Shown here one piece after another: positions 7,130-14,562 of a DNA stretch of 56,007 nt. The stretch comes from CALMUP01 sp035327305. GTDB taxonomy: Bacteria > Verrucomicrobiota > Kiritimatiellia > CAIVKH01. Numbering within the stretch: position 1 is the stretch's first letter; the number at the start of each line of letters is the position of its first letter. The stretch covers positions 1 to 56,007 of the forward strand of contig DAOLDL010000010.1 in assembly GCA_035327305.1 (NCBI GenBank). Reading direction: 5' to 3'. A program made the position numbers and the translations under genes. A model generated the notes under the pieces. That model searched no databases. It had not been told where the DNA came from and worked only from the letters and a program-made list of their open reading frames with translations.

Positions 7130-8347
7130 TCAGTGCGATTTATTGGCGTTTCGCGTGGCTGATTCGTAAACTTCCCGCACCGAAACATTCTTTTCCCGGG
7201 CGACGCGGATGCAGTCGCTGATTTCCGGTGAACGCGTGATGACTTCACCCCGCCGCGACCCGACCTTTACCGAGACTTCACCATAGGGTGTGGATACTTT
7301 TTCAAAACGTCGCTCCAACTTGGTGCGTCGGACCGTATACTCGCGAATTCCAAATGTCGTGCTTCCACGAAAGATGACATCGATCATTTTATCGCGCATA
7401 TCGGGTTCGCACAAAACAGAAAACAATATGCCCGGACGTTGTTTTTTCATCGTCACAGGTGTGCAGGTCGCGTCCAGAGCGCCGGCCGCCAAAACATCCT
7501 CCAGTAAAACACCGATAAGCTCCGGGGTCGTATCGTCAAGGTTGCACTCCAGCATCAGGCATGAGTCGTGACATTCATTCGCATCGACTGATTCATAAAG
7601 TGAGACTCGTAAAACATTGGGGCGATTGTTCAATTCACGCTGACCAAGGCTGTAAACTGTTTTCAGCAATCTGGCTCCATGCGGAATGGACTCGGTGTTT
7701 TTCCATTGAGAAAGCAGGGCCGCGCCGGTTGGGGTCACCAGTTCAAAAGGCTCATCGGTTTGAACGACCGGCATGCCTGCTATTAATTCCAGCGTAGCCG
7801 GAGCAGGGTTGGGAAAAACCCCATGTGCGCAACGAATGACGCCATGCCCGCACGGAATCGCGCCCACCGATACGGAGGTGATTCCCAATTGATGAAGCGC
7901 CCAGGCGTTTCCGACAATATCAAGTATGGAGTCAAGAGCGCCAACTTCGTGGAAGTGGATATGTTCTACCGGCACGCCATGAATTTTTGCCTCCGCCCGG
8001 CCAAGCGCTTCGAAAATCCGGGTGGCGGATTCTTTCACGCTGTCGTCCAGTTTCGCGTGCCGGATCATTTTTTTGATGTCAGATAAAGATCGGTGTTCGT
8101 GCTCGTGGTGGTGATCGTGCGTCTGCGCCGGTTCGCTGGCGTGCGGTTGTCCGTCGATAACAATTTTCAGGCGCAACCCCTTGATGTGTTTGCTGGTTGC
8201 GGTTTCGGCGGTTATGTCAAACGAGCCGGCGTTTAAACCCTTCAGCGCTGATTTCAAATTGTCCGGCGGGATGCCAAGCTCAACCATGGCGCCCAATATC
8301 ATATCGCCACTGGCTCCGCCCACACATTCGAAGTGCGCGTGTTTCAT
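7130..8347 (-). CDS. larC: LarC, nickel insertion into the nickel-pincer nucleotide cofactor
   Basis: LarC is a CTP-dependent cyclometallase that inserts nickel into the pincer nucleotide used by lactate racemase LarA and related racemases or epimerases. The 405-residue protein starts 'HFECVGGASGDMILGAM', the LarC signature. It has a His-rich loop at 69-85 (nine histidines) suited to metal binding, 'EHIHFHEVGALDSILDIVG' near 127, and a C-terminal 'ECNLDDTTPE' domain. It is one uninterrupted frame, unlike the Lactobacillus plantarum larC1/larC2 pair that needs a frameshift. It overlaps larB by ATGA. No larE or larA lies in this window. Confidence 0.92.
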   Translation of the reverse strand: MKHAHFECVGGASGDMILGAMVELGIPPDNLKSALKGLNAGSFDITAETATSKHIKGLRLKIVIDGQPHASEPAQTHDHHHEHEHRSLSDIKKMIRHAKLDDSVKESATRIFEALGRAEAKIHGVPVEHIHFHEVGALDSILDIVGNAWALHQLGITSVSVGAIPCGHGVIRCAHGVFPNPAPATLELIAGMPVVQTDEPFELVTPTGAALLSQWKNTESIPHGARLLKTVYSLGQRELNNRPNVLRVSLYESVDANECHDSCLMLECNLDDTTPELIGVLLEDVLAAGALDATCTPVTMKKQRPGILFSVLCEPDMRDKMIDVIFRGSTTFGIREYTVRRTKLERRFEKVSTPYGEVSVKVGSRRGEVITRSPEISDCIRVAREKNVSVREVYESATRNANKSH

Positions 8348-9102
8348 GATCCGGCTTTTTCCATGCAGGCGCGGTTGATGATGGCGGCGGCAATGCCGGC
8401 GCCGAAGCCGTTGTCGATATTGACCACGCTGATGCCCGGCGCGCAGGAATTCAACATGGCCAGCAAGGCGGCAATGCCGCCCAGGTTCATGCCATAGCCC
8501 ACGCTGGTCGGAACCGCAATCAATGGCCGGTCAATCAAGCCGCCAAGCACGGAAGGCAACGCGCCCTCCATTCCGGCGACACAAACGACAGCGCGTACAC
8601 TTCGCAACAAATCGATGTGATTCATCAGGCGATGCAGTCCCGCCACACCTACGTCGAAAATTCGTGTAACGTTTGCTCCGGCCCATTCCGCGGTCAATGC
8701 CGCCTCCTCCGCAACCGGGATGTCTGCTGTTCCTGCGCAAACGACCGCGATGTGTCCGATCGGTTTCCCCGGAGAGGGCGCGGATGCGGTGAGGCATCGG
8801 GCCAGGGCGTGATAGGTGGCGTCGGGGTGCGCCTTCAAGACATCGGCGGCTACAGATGCATCAAGCCGGGTGGCCAGCACGGGTTGTTGATCCTTCTTGA
8901 TGGCGCTGACGATGTCGATAATTTGTTGCGTTGTTTTGTTCGGACAATATATGACTTCGGGAAAAGCCCGGCGTCGAGAGCGGTCGGAATCAATCCGGGC
9001 GAAGCCCAAATCGCGAAAGCCGCTTTGTTGAAGCATGGCCGCCGCGTCGGATGGCTTGACGGTTCCGTCAGCAATTTGTTGCAACAAGAATTCAAGGTTC
9101 AT
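8344..9102 (-). CDS. larB: LarB, first enzyme of nickel-pincer cofactor synthesis
   Basis: LarB carboxylates and hydrolyses nicotinic acid adenine dinucleotide to the bis-carboxylated mononucleotide that LarE then sulphurates. The 252-residue protein has the N-terminal half with 'RRAFPEVIYCPNKTTQQI', and a C-terminal half (about 115-245) related to PurE, the AIR carboxylase ('IAVVCAGTADIPVAEEAALTAE', 'VCVAGMEGALPSVLGGL', 'VPTSVGYG'). It is flanked by ATGA overlaps on both sides, so TPR protein, LarB and LarC are translationally coupled. The N-terminus lines up well with known LarB proteins, so ATG 9102 is secure. Confidence 0.92.
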   Translation of the reverse strand: MNLEFLLQQIADGTVKPSDAAAMLQQSGFRDLGFARIDSDRSRRRAFPEVIYCPNKTTQQIIDIVSAIKKDQQPVLATRLDASVAADVLKAHPDATYHALARCLTASAPSPGKPIGHIAVVCAGTADIPVAEEAALTAEWAGANVTRIFDVGVAGLHRLMNHIDLLRSVRAVVCVAGMEGALPSVLGGLIDRPLIAVPTSVGYGMNLGGIAALLAMLNSCAPGISVVNIDNGFGAGIAAAIINRACMEKAGS

Positions 9103-10184
9103 GGCATATTCGCCCGCCGTTGAACATCGGGGAATTTTTCACGCACGAATTGCTGGTAAGCCGGCAGGGAGCGGATGGCATCAAAGTCGCTGTCGGACAG
9201 ATACGACTGCAATTGCGACGGACTGCTACGATCAGCCCCCCGGCGAATCCATTCCATCGCGGTGTCGTAGTCGCGCTCAATCACATAACTGATGGCCATG
9301 TTAAAATACGCGGTGGCGCGTTCCGGTGACATCCCGATCAACTGGCGAAGACGTTCGCGTGCGTTTTCGAGATCGCCGAGGCGAATCAAAGATACCGCGA
9401 GGTTGTTTAACACGCCGGGACTGGTGGGCGCCTGGCGAAGTCCCATTTCAAAATTTTCCGCGGCAAGGTCATGGCGGCCCTGGCGCAGGTGCACAAATCC
9501 GAGGTTAATATACGCCACTCCGTATTCGGGCCGTATCTGCAGGGATGTAATAAGCAGTTCCTCCGCTTTTGCCATCATTCCTTTCTGCATATAATTGATG
9601 GCAAGATTGTTCAGCGTTTCCGCGCTGAAAGGGTCGCGGGTCAGCGAACGTTCCAACAGCACGATCGCCTGGTCGAATTGTCCGCGCTGGGTATAAATAG
9701 ATCCCAGCAGGCGTATTGCAATATTCATGTCCGGCCATACCGCCAAGGCGTTGCCGATTTCTTTTTCCGCGTTTTCCATGTCGCGCGAGCGGATGTATTG
9801 TTGGGCGGAACGGACGTGCGCCATGGCTTCGGCCATTTTTTGTGGCGACAAGGTGGGCGGCGGTTCTTGTTGGGCAGTTGCGATATCGGTCAACAGGGAT
9901 TCAATGGCCGCGGCGTCGGGGGTTTGCGACTCCCGGGCCGAGGGTATATTGGTGTGCGATGGCGGCTTGATCAACAGGTGTTCAAATTCGGCGGGGATTA
10001 CACTTTCATCTTTATCGGAAAAATAAAGCGCCACACCCGCCAACAGCGCAATCATGACCACAAGTATGGCAATCGCCATATAGTGGGGCGGCTTCTCTTT
10101 GGGTATGGTCAGCGGCGAAGAAAGGGTCGGCGCGGCGTCGTCCTTTGCTTTTGGCTTGGTATAAATATCGTGTCGTTCGGTCAT
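9099..10184 (-). CDS. Membrane-anchored TPR-repeat protein
   Basis: The 361-residue protein has a cytoplasmic N-terminus, one membrane helix (about 35-55) and then four or five tetratricopeptide repeats ('AIRLLGSIYTQRGQFDQAIVLLERSL', 'LNNLAINYMQKGMMAKAEELL', 'AYINLGFVHLRQGRHDLAAENFE', 'VLNNLAVSLIRLGDLENAR'). Such repeats bind other proteins, here in the periplasm. A good ribosome binding site, AAGGTGG, sits 10 bases before ATG 10184. The spacer to trpG (10185-10238) holds CGTGTAAATCACG, an inverted repeat on the minus strand, and a TATATT box. It leads the larB-larC operon by ATGA overlap, but nothing in the sequence ties it to nickel-cofactor chemistry. Confidence 0.85.
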   Translation of the reverse strand: MTERHDIYTKPKAKDDAAPTLSSPLTIPKEKPPHYMAIAILVVMIALLAGVALYFSDKDESVIPAEFEHLLIKPPSHTNIPSARESQTPDAAAIESLLTDIATAQQEPPPTLSPQKMAEAMAHVRSAQQYIRSRDMENAEKEIGNALAVWPDMNIAIRLLGSIYTQRGQFDQAIVLLERSLTRDPFSAETLNNLAINYMQKGMMAKAEELLITSLQIRPEYGVAYINLGFVHLRQGRHDLAAENFEMGLRQAPTSPGVLNNLAVSLIRLGDLENARERLRQLIGMSPERATAYFNMAISYVIERDYDTAMEWIRRGADRSSPSQLQSYLSDSDFDAIRSLPAYQQFVREKFPDVQRRANMP

Positions 10185-10238
10185 ATATTCGTGTCCACCT
10201 TACCCGCGTGATTTACACGTTAGAATATAACACAAAAC

Positions 10239-10814
10239 CTAGCAAGCCGCCGGTATATCCAGAAAGTTCTGTAAAATCGCTTTTCCGTGTTGGGTAAGGA
10301 TCGATTCCGGGTGAAATTGCACGCCGTGAACCGGGAGGCATTTGTGTTGCAGTCCCATGATTTCTCCCTCCGCCGTTTCCGCAGTTATGATCAAATCCTT
10401 CGGTAAAGAGGCGCGATCCACCAGCAGGGAATGGTAGCGGATGGCGTCAAACGGGCTTGGAAGTCCCGTAAGTAAGGATGTTCCCTGGTGCAGAATGGGA
10501 GATGTTTTGCCGTGCATGAGGCGTGAAGCCCGCACAACCTGGCCGCCATATACCTGTCCCATGCATTGATGACCAAGGCATACGCCGAAAATGGGAGTAT
10601 TCTCCCCGAATGTTTTGATCACATCGCAGGAAATGCCTGCTTCATTCGGAGAGCAGGGGCCGGGACTTATCAGGATACGGCCGGGTTTCATGGCCGCAAT
10701 TTCATCGATGGTGATCTGGTCGTTCCGGAAAATCTTCATTTCCGCGCCCAGCTCGCCCAGGTATTGCACCAGATTGTAGGTGAATGAATCGTAGTTGTCG
10801 ATGATCAGTATCAT
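10239..10814 (-). CDS. trpG: Anthranilate synthase glutamine amidotransferase subunit
   Basis: TrpG releases ammonia from glutamine for TrpE. The 191-residue class I amidotransferase shows the nucleophile Cys79 in 'GVCLGHQ' and the His168-x-Glu170 pair in 'VQFHPES', with the usual start 'MILIIDNYDSFTYNLVQYL'. It begins within the stop codon of trpE (ATGA, 10811-10814), which supports a stoichiometric complex. In many bacteria such a protein also serves p-aminobenzoate synthesis (PabA); no pabB is present here, so a dual role cannot be excluded. It is the last gene of the his-trp operon. No terminator is visible after it. Confidence 0.93.
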   Translation of the reverse strand: MILIIDNYDSFTYNLVQYLGELGAEMKIFRNDQITIDEIAAMKPGRILISPGPCSPNEAGISCDVIKTFGENTPIFGVCLGHQCMGQVYGGQVVRASRLMHGKTSPILHQGTSLLTGLPSPFDAIRYHSLLVDRASLPKDLIITAETAEGEIMGLQHKCLPVHGVQFHPESILTQHGKAILQNFLDIPAAC

Positions 10815-12340
10815 GACGGTTTTCCTTTGCGGCGGGCTTTGGCGTATTGCCGGGAAAGCGCCAGCGCATTCATCATGCCGCGGGCTTTGTTTTGCGTTTC
10901 CTCGAATTCGGCTGACGGTACGGAGTCGGCCACGATACCTGCTCCGGCCTGTACATAAGCTTTGCGCCCATCAAGAAGAACGGTCCGGATGGTGATGCAG
11001 GAATCAAGATTGCCGCCGAATCCAAAATACCCAACTGCGCCGGCATACGGACCCCGCCGCGTTTGTTCAAGCTCGGCAATAATTTCCATGGCGCGAATCT
11101 TGGGGGCGCCGCTTACGGTTCCCGCCGGGAACGTCGCTTTCATTACATCGAATGCGTCGGCTGGTCCGTTTAATTCACCCACCACATCCGACACGATATG
11201 CATGACATGACTGTAACGTTCGATCACCATCAACTCCGGAACCTGCACGGAACGATAGGCGCAAACCCGGCCCAGGTCGTTGCGGGCAAGGTCGACCAGC
11301 ATGATGTGCTCCGCCCGCTCTTTCGGGTCGGCCAGCAGTTCATGTTCACGGGCGGTGTCGATGTGGGGATCGCTTGATCTCGGGCGTGTTCCGGCAATCG
11401 GGCGCACTTCGACATTTCGGTCCTCCAGTCGAACGTGAACCTCGGGAGATGATCCAACAACTTTCCGATCGCCAAACTCCAGACAGAACATGTAGGGCGA
11501 TGGATTTACGCAACGCAAGGCGCGGTATACATCAAGCGGGTCGCCTTCGTAGTCTGTCTCGAAGCGTTGGGATAATACAACTTGAATGATGTCGCCGGCG
11601 CGGATGAATTCCTGGGCTTTAAGCACCGAGTCCTCGAATTCCCTCCGTGTCAGGTTTGACCGCACTTCCATCGGGTCCGGCTTTTCATTGATATCAATGA
11701 CATCGTGCGAAACCTGTCCGCCCAATGCTTCACATACGCGATCAATCTTGGCGGTTGCTTCGCGGTAGGCCTTGCGGGGATCGCCTTCAATCAGCACATT
11801 GGCCACGACTTTGGCGGTGTGGCGGACATGATCAAAAATCATGATCGTGTCGGTGAGGATAAACTGCATGTCCGGCCAATCGTGATCCTTGACCGGCGCC
11901 AGTCCGACGCGAGGTTCAAATTGAGGGATAACGTCGTACCCCATGTAACCGACCAGTCCGCCGTAAAATCGCGGCAGGGCGGGGTCGTGAACCGGTCGGT
12001 ATGGTTTCAGCATGCCGCGCAATTCATCGAGTGGATCCACTCCTTTTTTTTCAACAAGCTCTCCATCGGCATTACGCACGGTCACGTCGTGACCGGAGCT
12101 TTCAAAAATAAAGCGTGGGTTGCCGCCGAGAAAAGAGTAACGCGCGATTTTTTCTCCGCCTTCGACGCTTTCAAGCAGGTAGGTGCAGGCTTGAGGGTTC
12201 TGTTTCCTTGAAAAGGACCTCAACCGTTCATAAGCCGAAACCGGGGTTTCCTGGTCGGCCAGTAATTCTTTCCAGACCGGCACCAGGTTGCCCTGTTGCG
12301 CTTTTCTCAAGAAGGTCTCTTCGTCCGGTATATATGTCAT
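10811..12340 (-). CDS. trpE: Anthranilate synthase component I
   Basis: TrpE converts chorismate to anthranilate, the first committed step of tryptophan synthesis. The 509-residue protein carries the LLES motif at 55-58, the tryptophan feedback site that separates TrpE from PabB. It also has 'PIAGTRPR' (314-321), 'EHIMLVDLARNDLGRV' (345-359) and 'GTVSGAPKIRAMEII' of the chorismate-binding fold. It is therefore likely to be feedback-inhibited by tryptophan as well as controlled at the leader before hisF. It lies 62 bases after hisI on the same strand and overlaps trpG by ATGA. The remaining trp genes are not in the window. Confidence 0.95.
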   Translation of the reverse strand: MTYIPDEETFLRKAQQGNLVPVWKELLADQETPVSAYERLRSFSRKQNPQACTYLLESVEGGEKIARYSFLGGNPRFIFESSGHDVTVRNADGELVEKKGVDPLDELRGMLKPYRPVHDPALPRFYGGLVGYMGYDVIPQFEPRVGLAPVKDHDWPDMQFILTDTIMIFDHVRHTAKVVANVLIEGDPRKAYREATAKIDRVCEALGGQVSHDVIDINEKPDPMEVRSNLTRREFEDSVLKAQEFIRAGDIIQVVLSQRFETDYEGDPLDVYRALRCVNPSPYMFCLEFGDRKVVGSSPEVHVRLEDRNVEVRPIAGTRPRSSDPHIDTAREHELLADPKERAEHIMLVDLARNDLGRVCAYRSVQVPELMVIERYSHVMHIVSDVVGELNGPADAFDVMKATFPAGTVSGAPKIRAMEIIAELEQTRRGPYAGAVGYFGFGGNLDSCITIRTVLLDGRKAYVQAGAGIVADSVPSAEFEETQNKARGMMNALALSRQYAKARRKGKPS

Positions 12341-12402
12341 GGTTTCGCTCGTTTTCTCGTTTCAAATCACTGGAACTGAATTCCCGGCCGGACCGCTTCC
12401 AT

Positions 12403-12810
12403 TCATGGGTCAAGATTCTCCAATGCGCCGGTTTCAAGATTCAGTCGACGATAATAGCAGTTTCGCGGTTGTCCTGCCTTGTTTTTTGTGTGGCAAATGC
12501 CGCCGCGGCGCGGACGCACCACAATCAACAGGGAATTTTGTTCACAATTAACCCGTATTTCCAACACATCGAAGGTTTCACCCGAAGTTTTCCCTTTTTC
12601 CCATAATTCGTTGCGTGATGTGCTCCAAAGGACCAGAGACCGTGTTTCAATGGTTTTATCCAATGCCTGTTTGTTGATGTAAGCAACCAGAATCACCTCA
12701 TGGGTGTCGGCATTCTGAATTGCGACCGGCAGTACGCCCGGGCATTTTGCCGCTTTGGCCAGTTTGTCAAAATCCAGTTTTAATGCGTTGCCTTCTTCCA
12801 GTTCCTTCAT
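12403..12810 (-). CDS. hisI: Phosphoribosyl-AMP cyclohydrolase, divergent metal site
   Basis: HisI opens the purine ring of phosphoribosyl-AMP in step three of histidine synthesis. The 135-residue protein matches the family in length and in 'LVAYINKQALDKTIET', 'LWSTSRNELWEKGKTSGETFDV' and 'GGICHTK'. Three cysteines that would bind zinc are at 89, 106 and 118. The family's magnesium motif Asp-Cys-Asp-x-Asp is here Asn-Cys-Glu-Gln-Asn (88-92), and the second and third cysteines are 11 residues apart instead of about 6. It has no HisE domain. It follows hisF by 15 bases and precedes trpE, so it belongs to the same operon. Confidence 0.88.
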   Translation of the reverse strand: MKELEEGNALKLDFDKLAKAAKCPGVLPVAIQNADTHEVILVAYINKQALDKTIETRSLVLWSTSRNELWEKGKTSGETFDVLEIRVNCEQNSLLIVVRPRRGGICHTKNKAGQPRNCYYRRLNLETGALENLDP

Positions 12811-12825
12811 GTCATCACATCTCCG

Positions 12826-13587
12826 TTAGATTCTTACTTCAATACCTTTGTCCTGCATATATTCCTTGGCCTGGCGAATCGTGTATTCACCGAAGTGAAA
12901 GATCGAAGCCGCTAAAACGGCGTCGGCGCCGCCCTGCTTAACCGCATCACAAAGGTGCTGTAGGTTGCCTGCTCCGCCCGAAGCAATGACCGGTACGCCA
13001 ACGGCATCGGAAATCGCCCGGGTTAATGCAAGGTCGTATCCGTCCTTGGTGCCATCGGCATCCATGCTGGTCAGCAGGATTTCACCGGCGCCGCGCGATA
13101 CGCCTTCCCTGGCCCAGTCGATGGCGTCGCGATCGGTGGCTCTTCGCCCGCCATGCGTGTAAACAATCCAGCCTTTGCCGTCATCACGGCGTCGTGCGTC
13201 GATCGCCAGCACGATGCATTGACTGCCGAACTGACGTGATGTTTCATCGATAATGGCCGGATTGTTCAACGCCGCGGTGTTGAGTGAAACCTTGTCCGCT
13301 CCCGCCTGAAGCATGCGCCGGATATCCGCCGCCACGCGAATGCCCCCGCCAACCGTCAAGGGCATGAATACCTGGGCCGCGACCTTGCGCACAACGTCAA
13401 CCATGGTGTCGCGATCCTCGTGGGAGGCGGTAATGTCCAGAAATGTCAACTCGTCCGCGCCCTGGGCTTCGTAAGCTTTTGCGGATTCGACGGGATCTCC
13501 CGCATCGCGCAACGCCACAAACTTCACGCCTTTGACAACGCGACCACCCGCGATGTCCAAACATGGTATGATTCTTTTCGTCAGCAT
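12826..13587 (-). CDS. hisF: Imidazole glycerol phosphate synthase cyclase subunit
   Basis: HisF is the (beta/alpha)8 barrel that uses ammonia from HisH to make imidazole-glycerol phosphate and AICAR. The 253-residue protein starts 'MLTKRIIPCLDIAGGRVVKG', with catalytic Asp11. The second catalytic Asp is in 'LAIDARR' near 131, and the phosphate-binding 'GGGI' and 'ASGGAG' loops are present. It is the first gene of hisF-hisI-trpE-trpG. Its upstream region holds a leader reading frame, an alternative hairpin and an intrinsic terminator (13620-13720), so expression is likely attenuated. Only a weak GAAAGT-type binding site precedes ATG 13587. hisH and hisA are not in the window. Confidence 0.96.
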   Translation of the reverse strand: MLTKRIIPCLDIAGGRVVKGVKFVALRDAGDPVESAKAYEAQGADELTFLDITASHEDRDTMVDVVRKVAAQVFMPLTVGGGIRVAADIRRMLQAGADKVSLNTAALNNPAIIDETSRQFGSQCIVLAIDARRRDDGKGWIVYTHGGRRATDRDAIDWAREGVSRGAGEILLTSMDADGTKDGYDLALTRAISDAVGVPVIASGGAGNLQHLCDAVKQGGADAVLAASIFHFGEYTIRQAKEYMQDKGIEVRI

Positions 13588-13623
13588 GTTACTTTCAACA
13601 TCTCGTCATTTCTTAAAACAAAA

Positions 13624-13649
13624 AAACCCCGGCTGTAATACCGGGGTTT
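13624..13649 (-). terminator. Intrinsic terminator in the hisF leader
   Basis: Read on the minus strand, AAACCCCGG (13649-13641), loop TATTACAG and CCGGGGTTT (13632-13624) form a perfect 9-bp stem. It runs into a T-rich tract, TTTTTTTGTTTT. It lies about 37 bases upstream of the hisF start. It can end transcription arriving from the cco genes, or act as the terminator of an attenuator, because its 5' arm overlaps the arm of a competing hairpin. Confidence 0.9.
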
Positions 13650-13690
13650 CTACAGGCAGACCATGACCATCAGGCTCCTGTGGAAACCCC
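13643..13690 (-). promoter_or_regulatory. Candidate antiterminator hairpin before hisF
   Basis: On the minus strand GGGGTTTCCACAGG (13690-13677) can pair with CCTGTAGAAACCCC (13656-13643): 13 of 14 positions are Watson-Crick, with one C-A mismatch and a 20-base loop. The second arm contains the CCCC that the terminator stem needs, so the two structures exclude each other. This is directly visible in the sequence. That it controls hisF-hisI-trpE-trpG is inference. Confidence 0.7.
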
Positions 13691-13720
13691 TTCACCATGA
13701 ATATGCCAGCTCGTAAACAT
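13670..13720 (-). CDS. Putative leader peptide with Trp-His-Ile-His
   Basis: A 16-codon frame starts at ATG 13720 and ends at TGA 13672-13670, reading MFTSWHIHGEGVSTGA. The control codons would be TGG (13708-13706), CAT (13705-13703) and CAT (13699-13697), just before the first hairpin arm at 13690. A ribosome paused at TGG or the first CAT leaves the arm free to form the antiterminator; a ribosome at the stop codon covers it and lets the terminator form. There is no clear Shine-Dalgarno sequence, and upstream codons in the same frame are also open. Short frames occur by chance, so this is a candidate only. Confidence 0.5.
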   Translation of the reverse strand: MFTSWHIHGEGVSTGA

Positions 13721-13834
13721 AGTCGCAACACTACCATGACCCGGTGGCGGCGCAAGAAATAATTTATTCAGCCATATTGCCTGACCGTTGCCGCCTTGCC
13801 TCGCCCGGAAACGAAAACTTACTGATTTCCGTTT

Positions 13835-14560
13835 TTAATGCTTTTCGCAACAAGCGTGTGGATTTCCATTCAGCTGCGTGGCTTCCATGGGCGGGCTAAG
13901 ATAGGGAATGCCAAGAGCCAGTCCCCGCACGATCAGCAATACCGCCACAATGGCCGCGCTCACCGACGCCAGTTTTTGCATTTTCCTTCGCAGTGGCAAC
14001 TGCACCAGTTTGCCGGCCAGGGAAACCGCCAGCATCATCGGGAATGTTCCAATGCCGAATACAAACATAAACGCCGAGGCAAGCAGAACATTTCCCGTGG
14101 CCGCCGCCGCGGCCAGAGCCACATAAACCGGGCCGCACGGTAATAGCCCATTAATCAAACCCAGCAGAAACAAACCGATGGCGGATCGCCGGTGAAAATG
14201 CTTTGCCCACAATTTCTGCAGGCGGGCAAATATCCGCATGATGCCGGTTATTTCAAGCAGGCGGTTTAGCTGACCTGTTTGCAGTAAAAACAAGATCGAT
14301 AGCAAAAAAACTCCGGCGGCAATGGAAACCTGTCGTTGAATGCCGCCCAGTGAAATCGATTGCCCAACCATTCCGACAATCAAACCCATCACGGTGTATG
14401 TTACTGCGCGCCCCAGGTTGTACATGACGCGCCCGACAATGTAGGCCGCGCGTTTTTCTCCGGCGGCCGGCAACGCCAGTGCGAGCGGTCCGCACATGCC
14501 AACACAGTGAAGGCCCGTTACGAGGCCCAGCATGAGTGCCGCGCCGAAAAGTAAAATCAT
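13835..14560 (-). CDS. SafE/UreH-like membrane protein of the cco locus
   Basis: The 241-residue protein has about six membrane helices and two conserved cysteine-glycine regions, 'GLVTGLHCVGMCGPLALALP' (near 11-30) and 'GLINGLLPCGPVYVAL'. These are typical of the DsbD/UreH_2-like 'sulfite exporter TauE/SafE family' members found at the end of cbb3 oxidase clusters, where a role in copper or redox supply to the oxidase is suspected. The C-terminus ends 'NPHACCEKH', a possible metal-binding tail. I chose ATG 14560 rather than an upstream start because the next helix begins at once and it directly follows the stop of ccoH (14563). It is the last gene of the cco operon. Confidence 0.8.
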   Translation of the reverse strand: MILLFGAALMLGLVTGLHCVGMCGPLALALPAAGEKRAAYIVGRVMYNLGRAVTYTVMGLIVGMVGQSISLGGIQRQVSIAAGVFLLSILFLLQTGQLNRLLEITGIMRIFARLQKLWAKHFHRRSAIGLFLLGLINGLLPCGPVYVALAAAAATGNVLLASAFMFVFGIGTFPMMLAVSLAGKLVQLPLRRKMQKLASVSAAIVAVLLIVRGLALGIPYLSPPMEATQLNGNPHACCEKH

Positions 14561-14562
14561 AT

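Noticed and set aside
7567..8347. Possible frameshift site in larC as in Lactobacillus plantarum
   Set aside because: The frame is continuous over the full length of LarC; no frameshift is needed.
13608..13737. Alternative leader frame of about 43 codons from ATG 13737 running through the terminator
   Set aside because: It reads across both hairpins, contains only one His and no Trp, and its stop lies past the terminator, so it has no attenuation logic.
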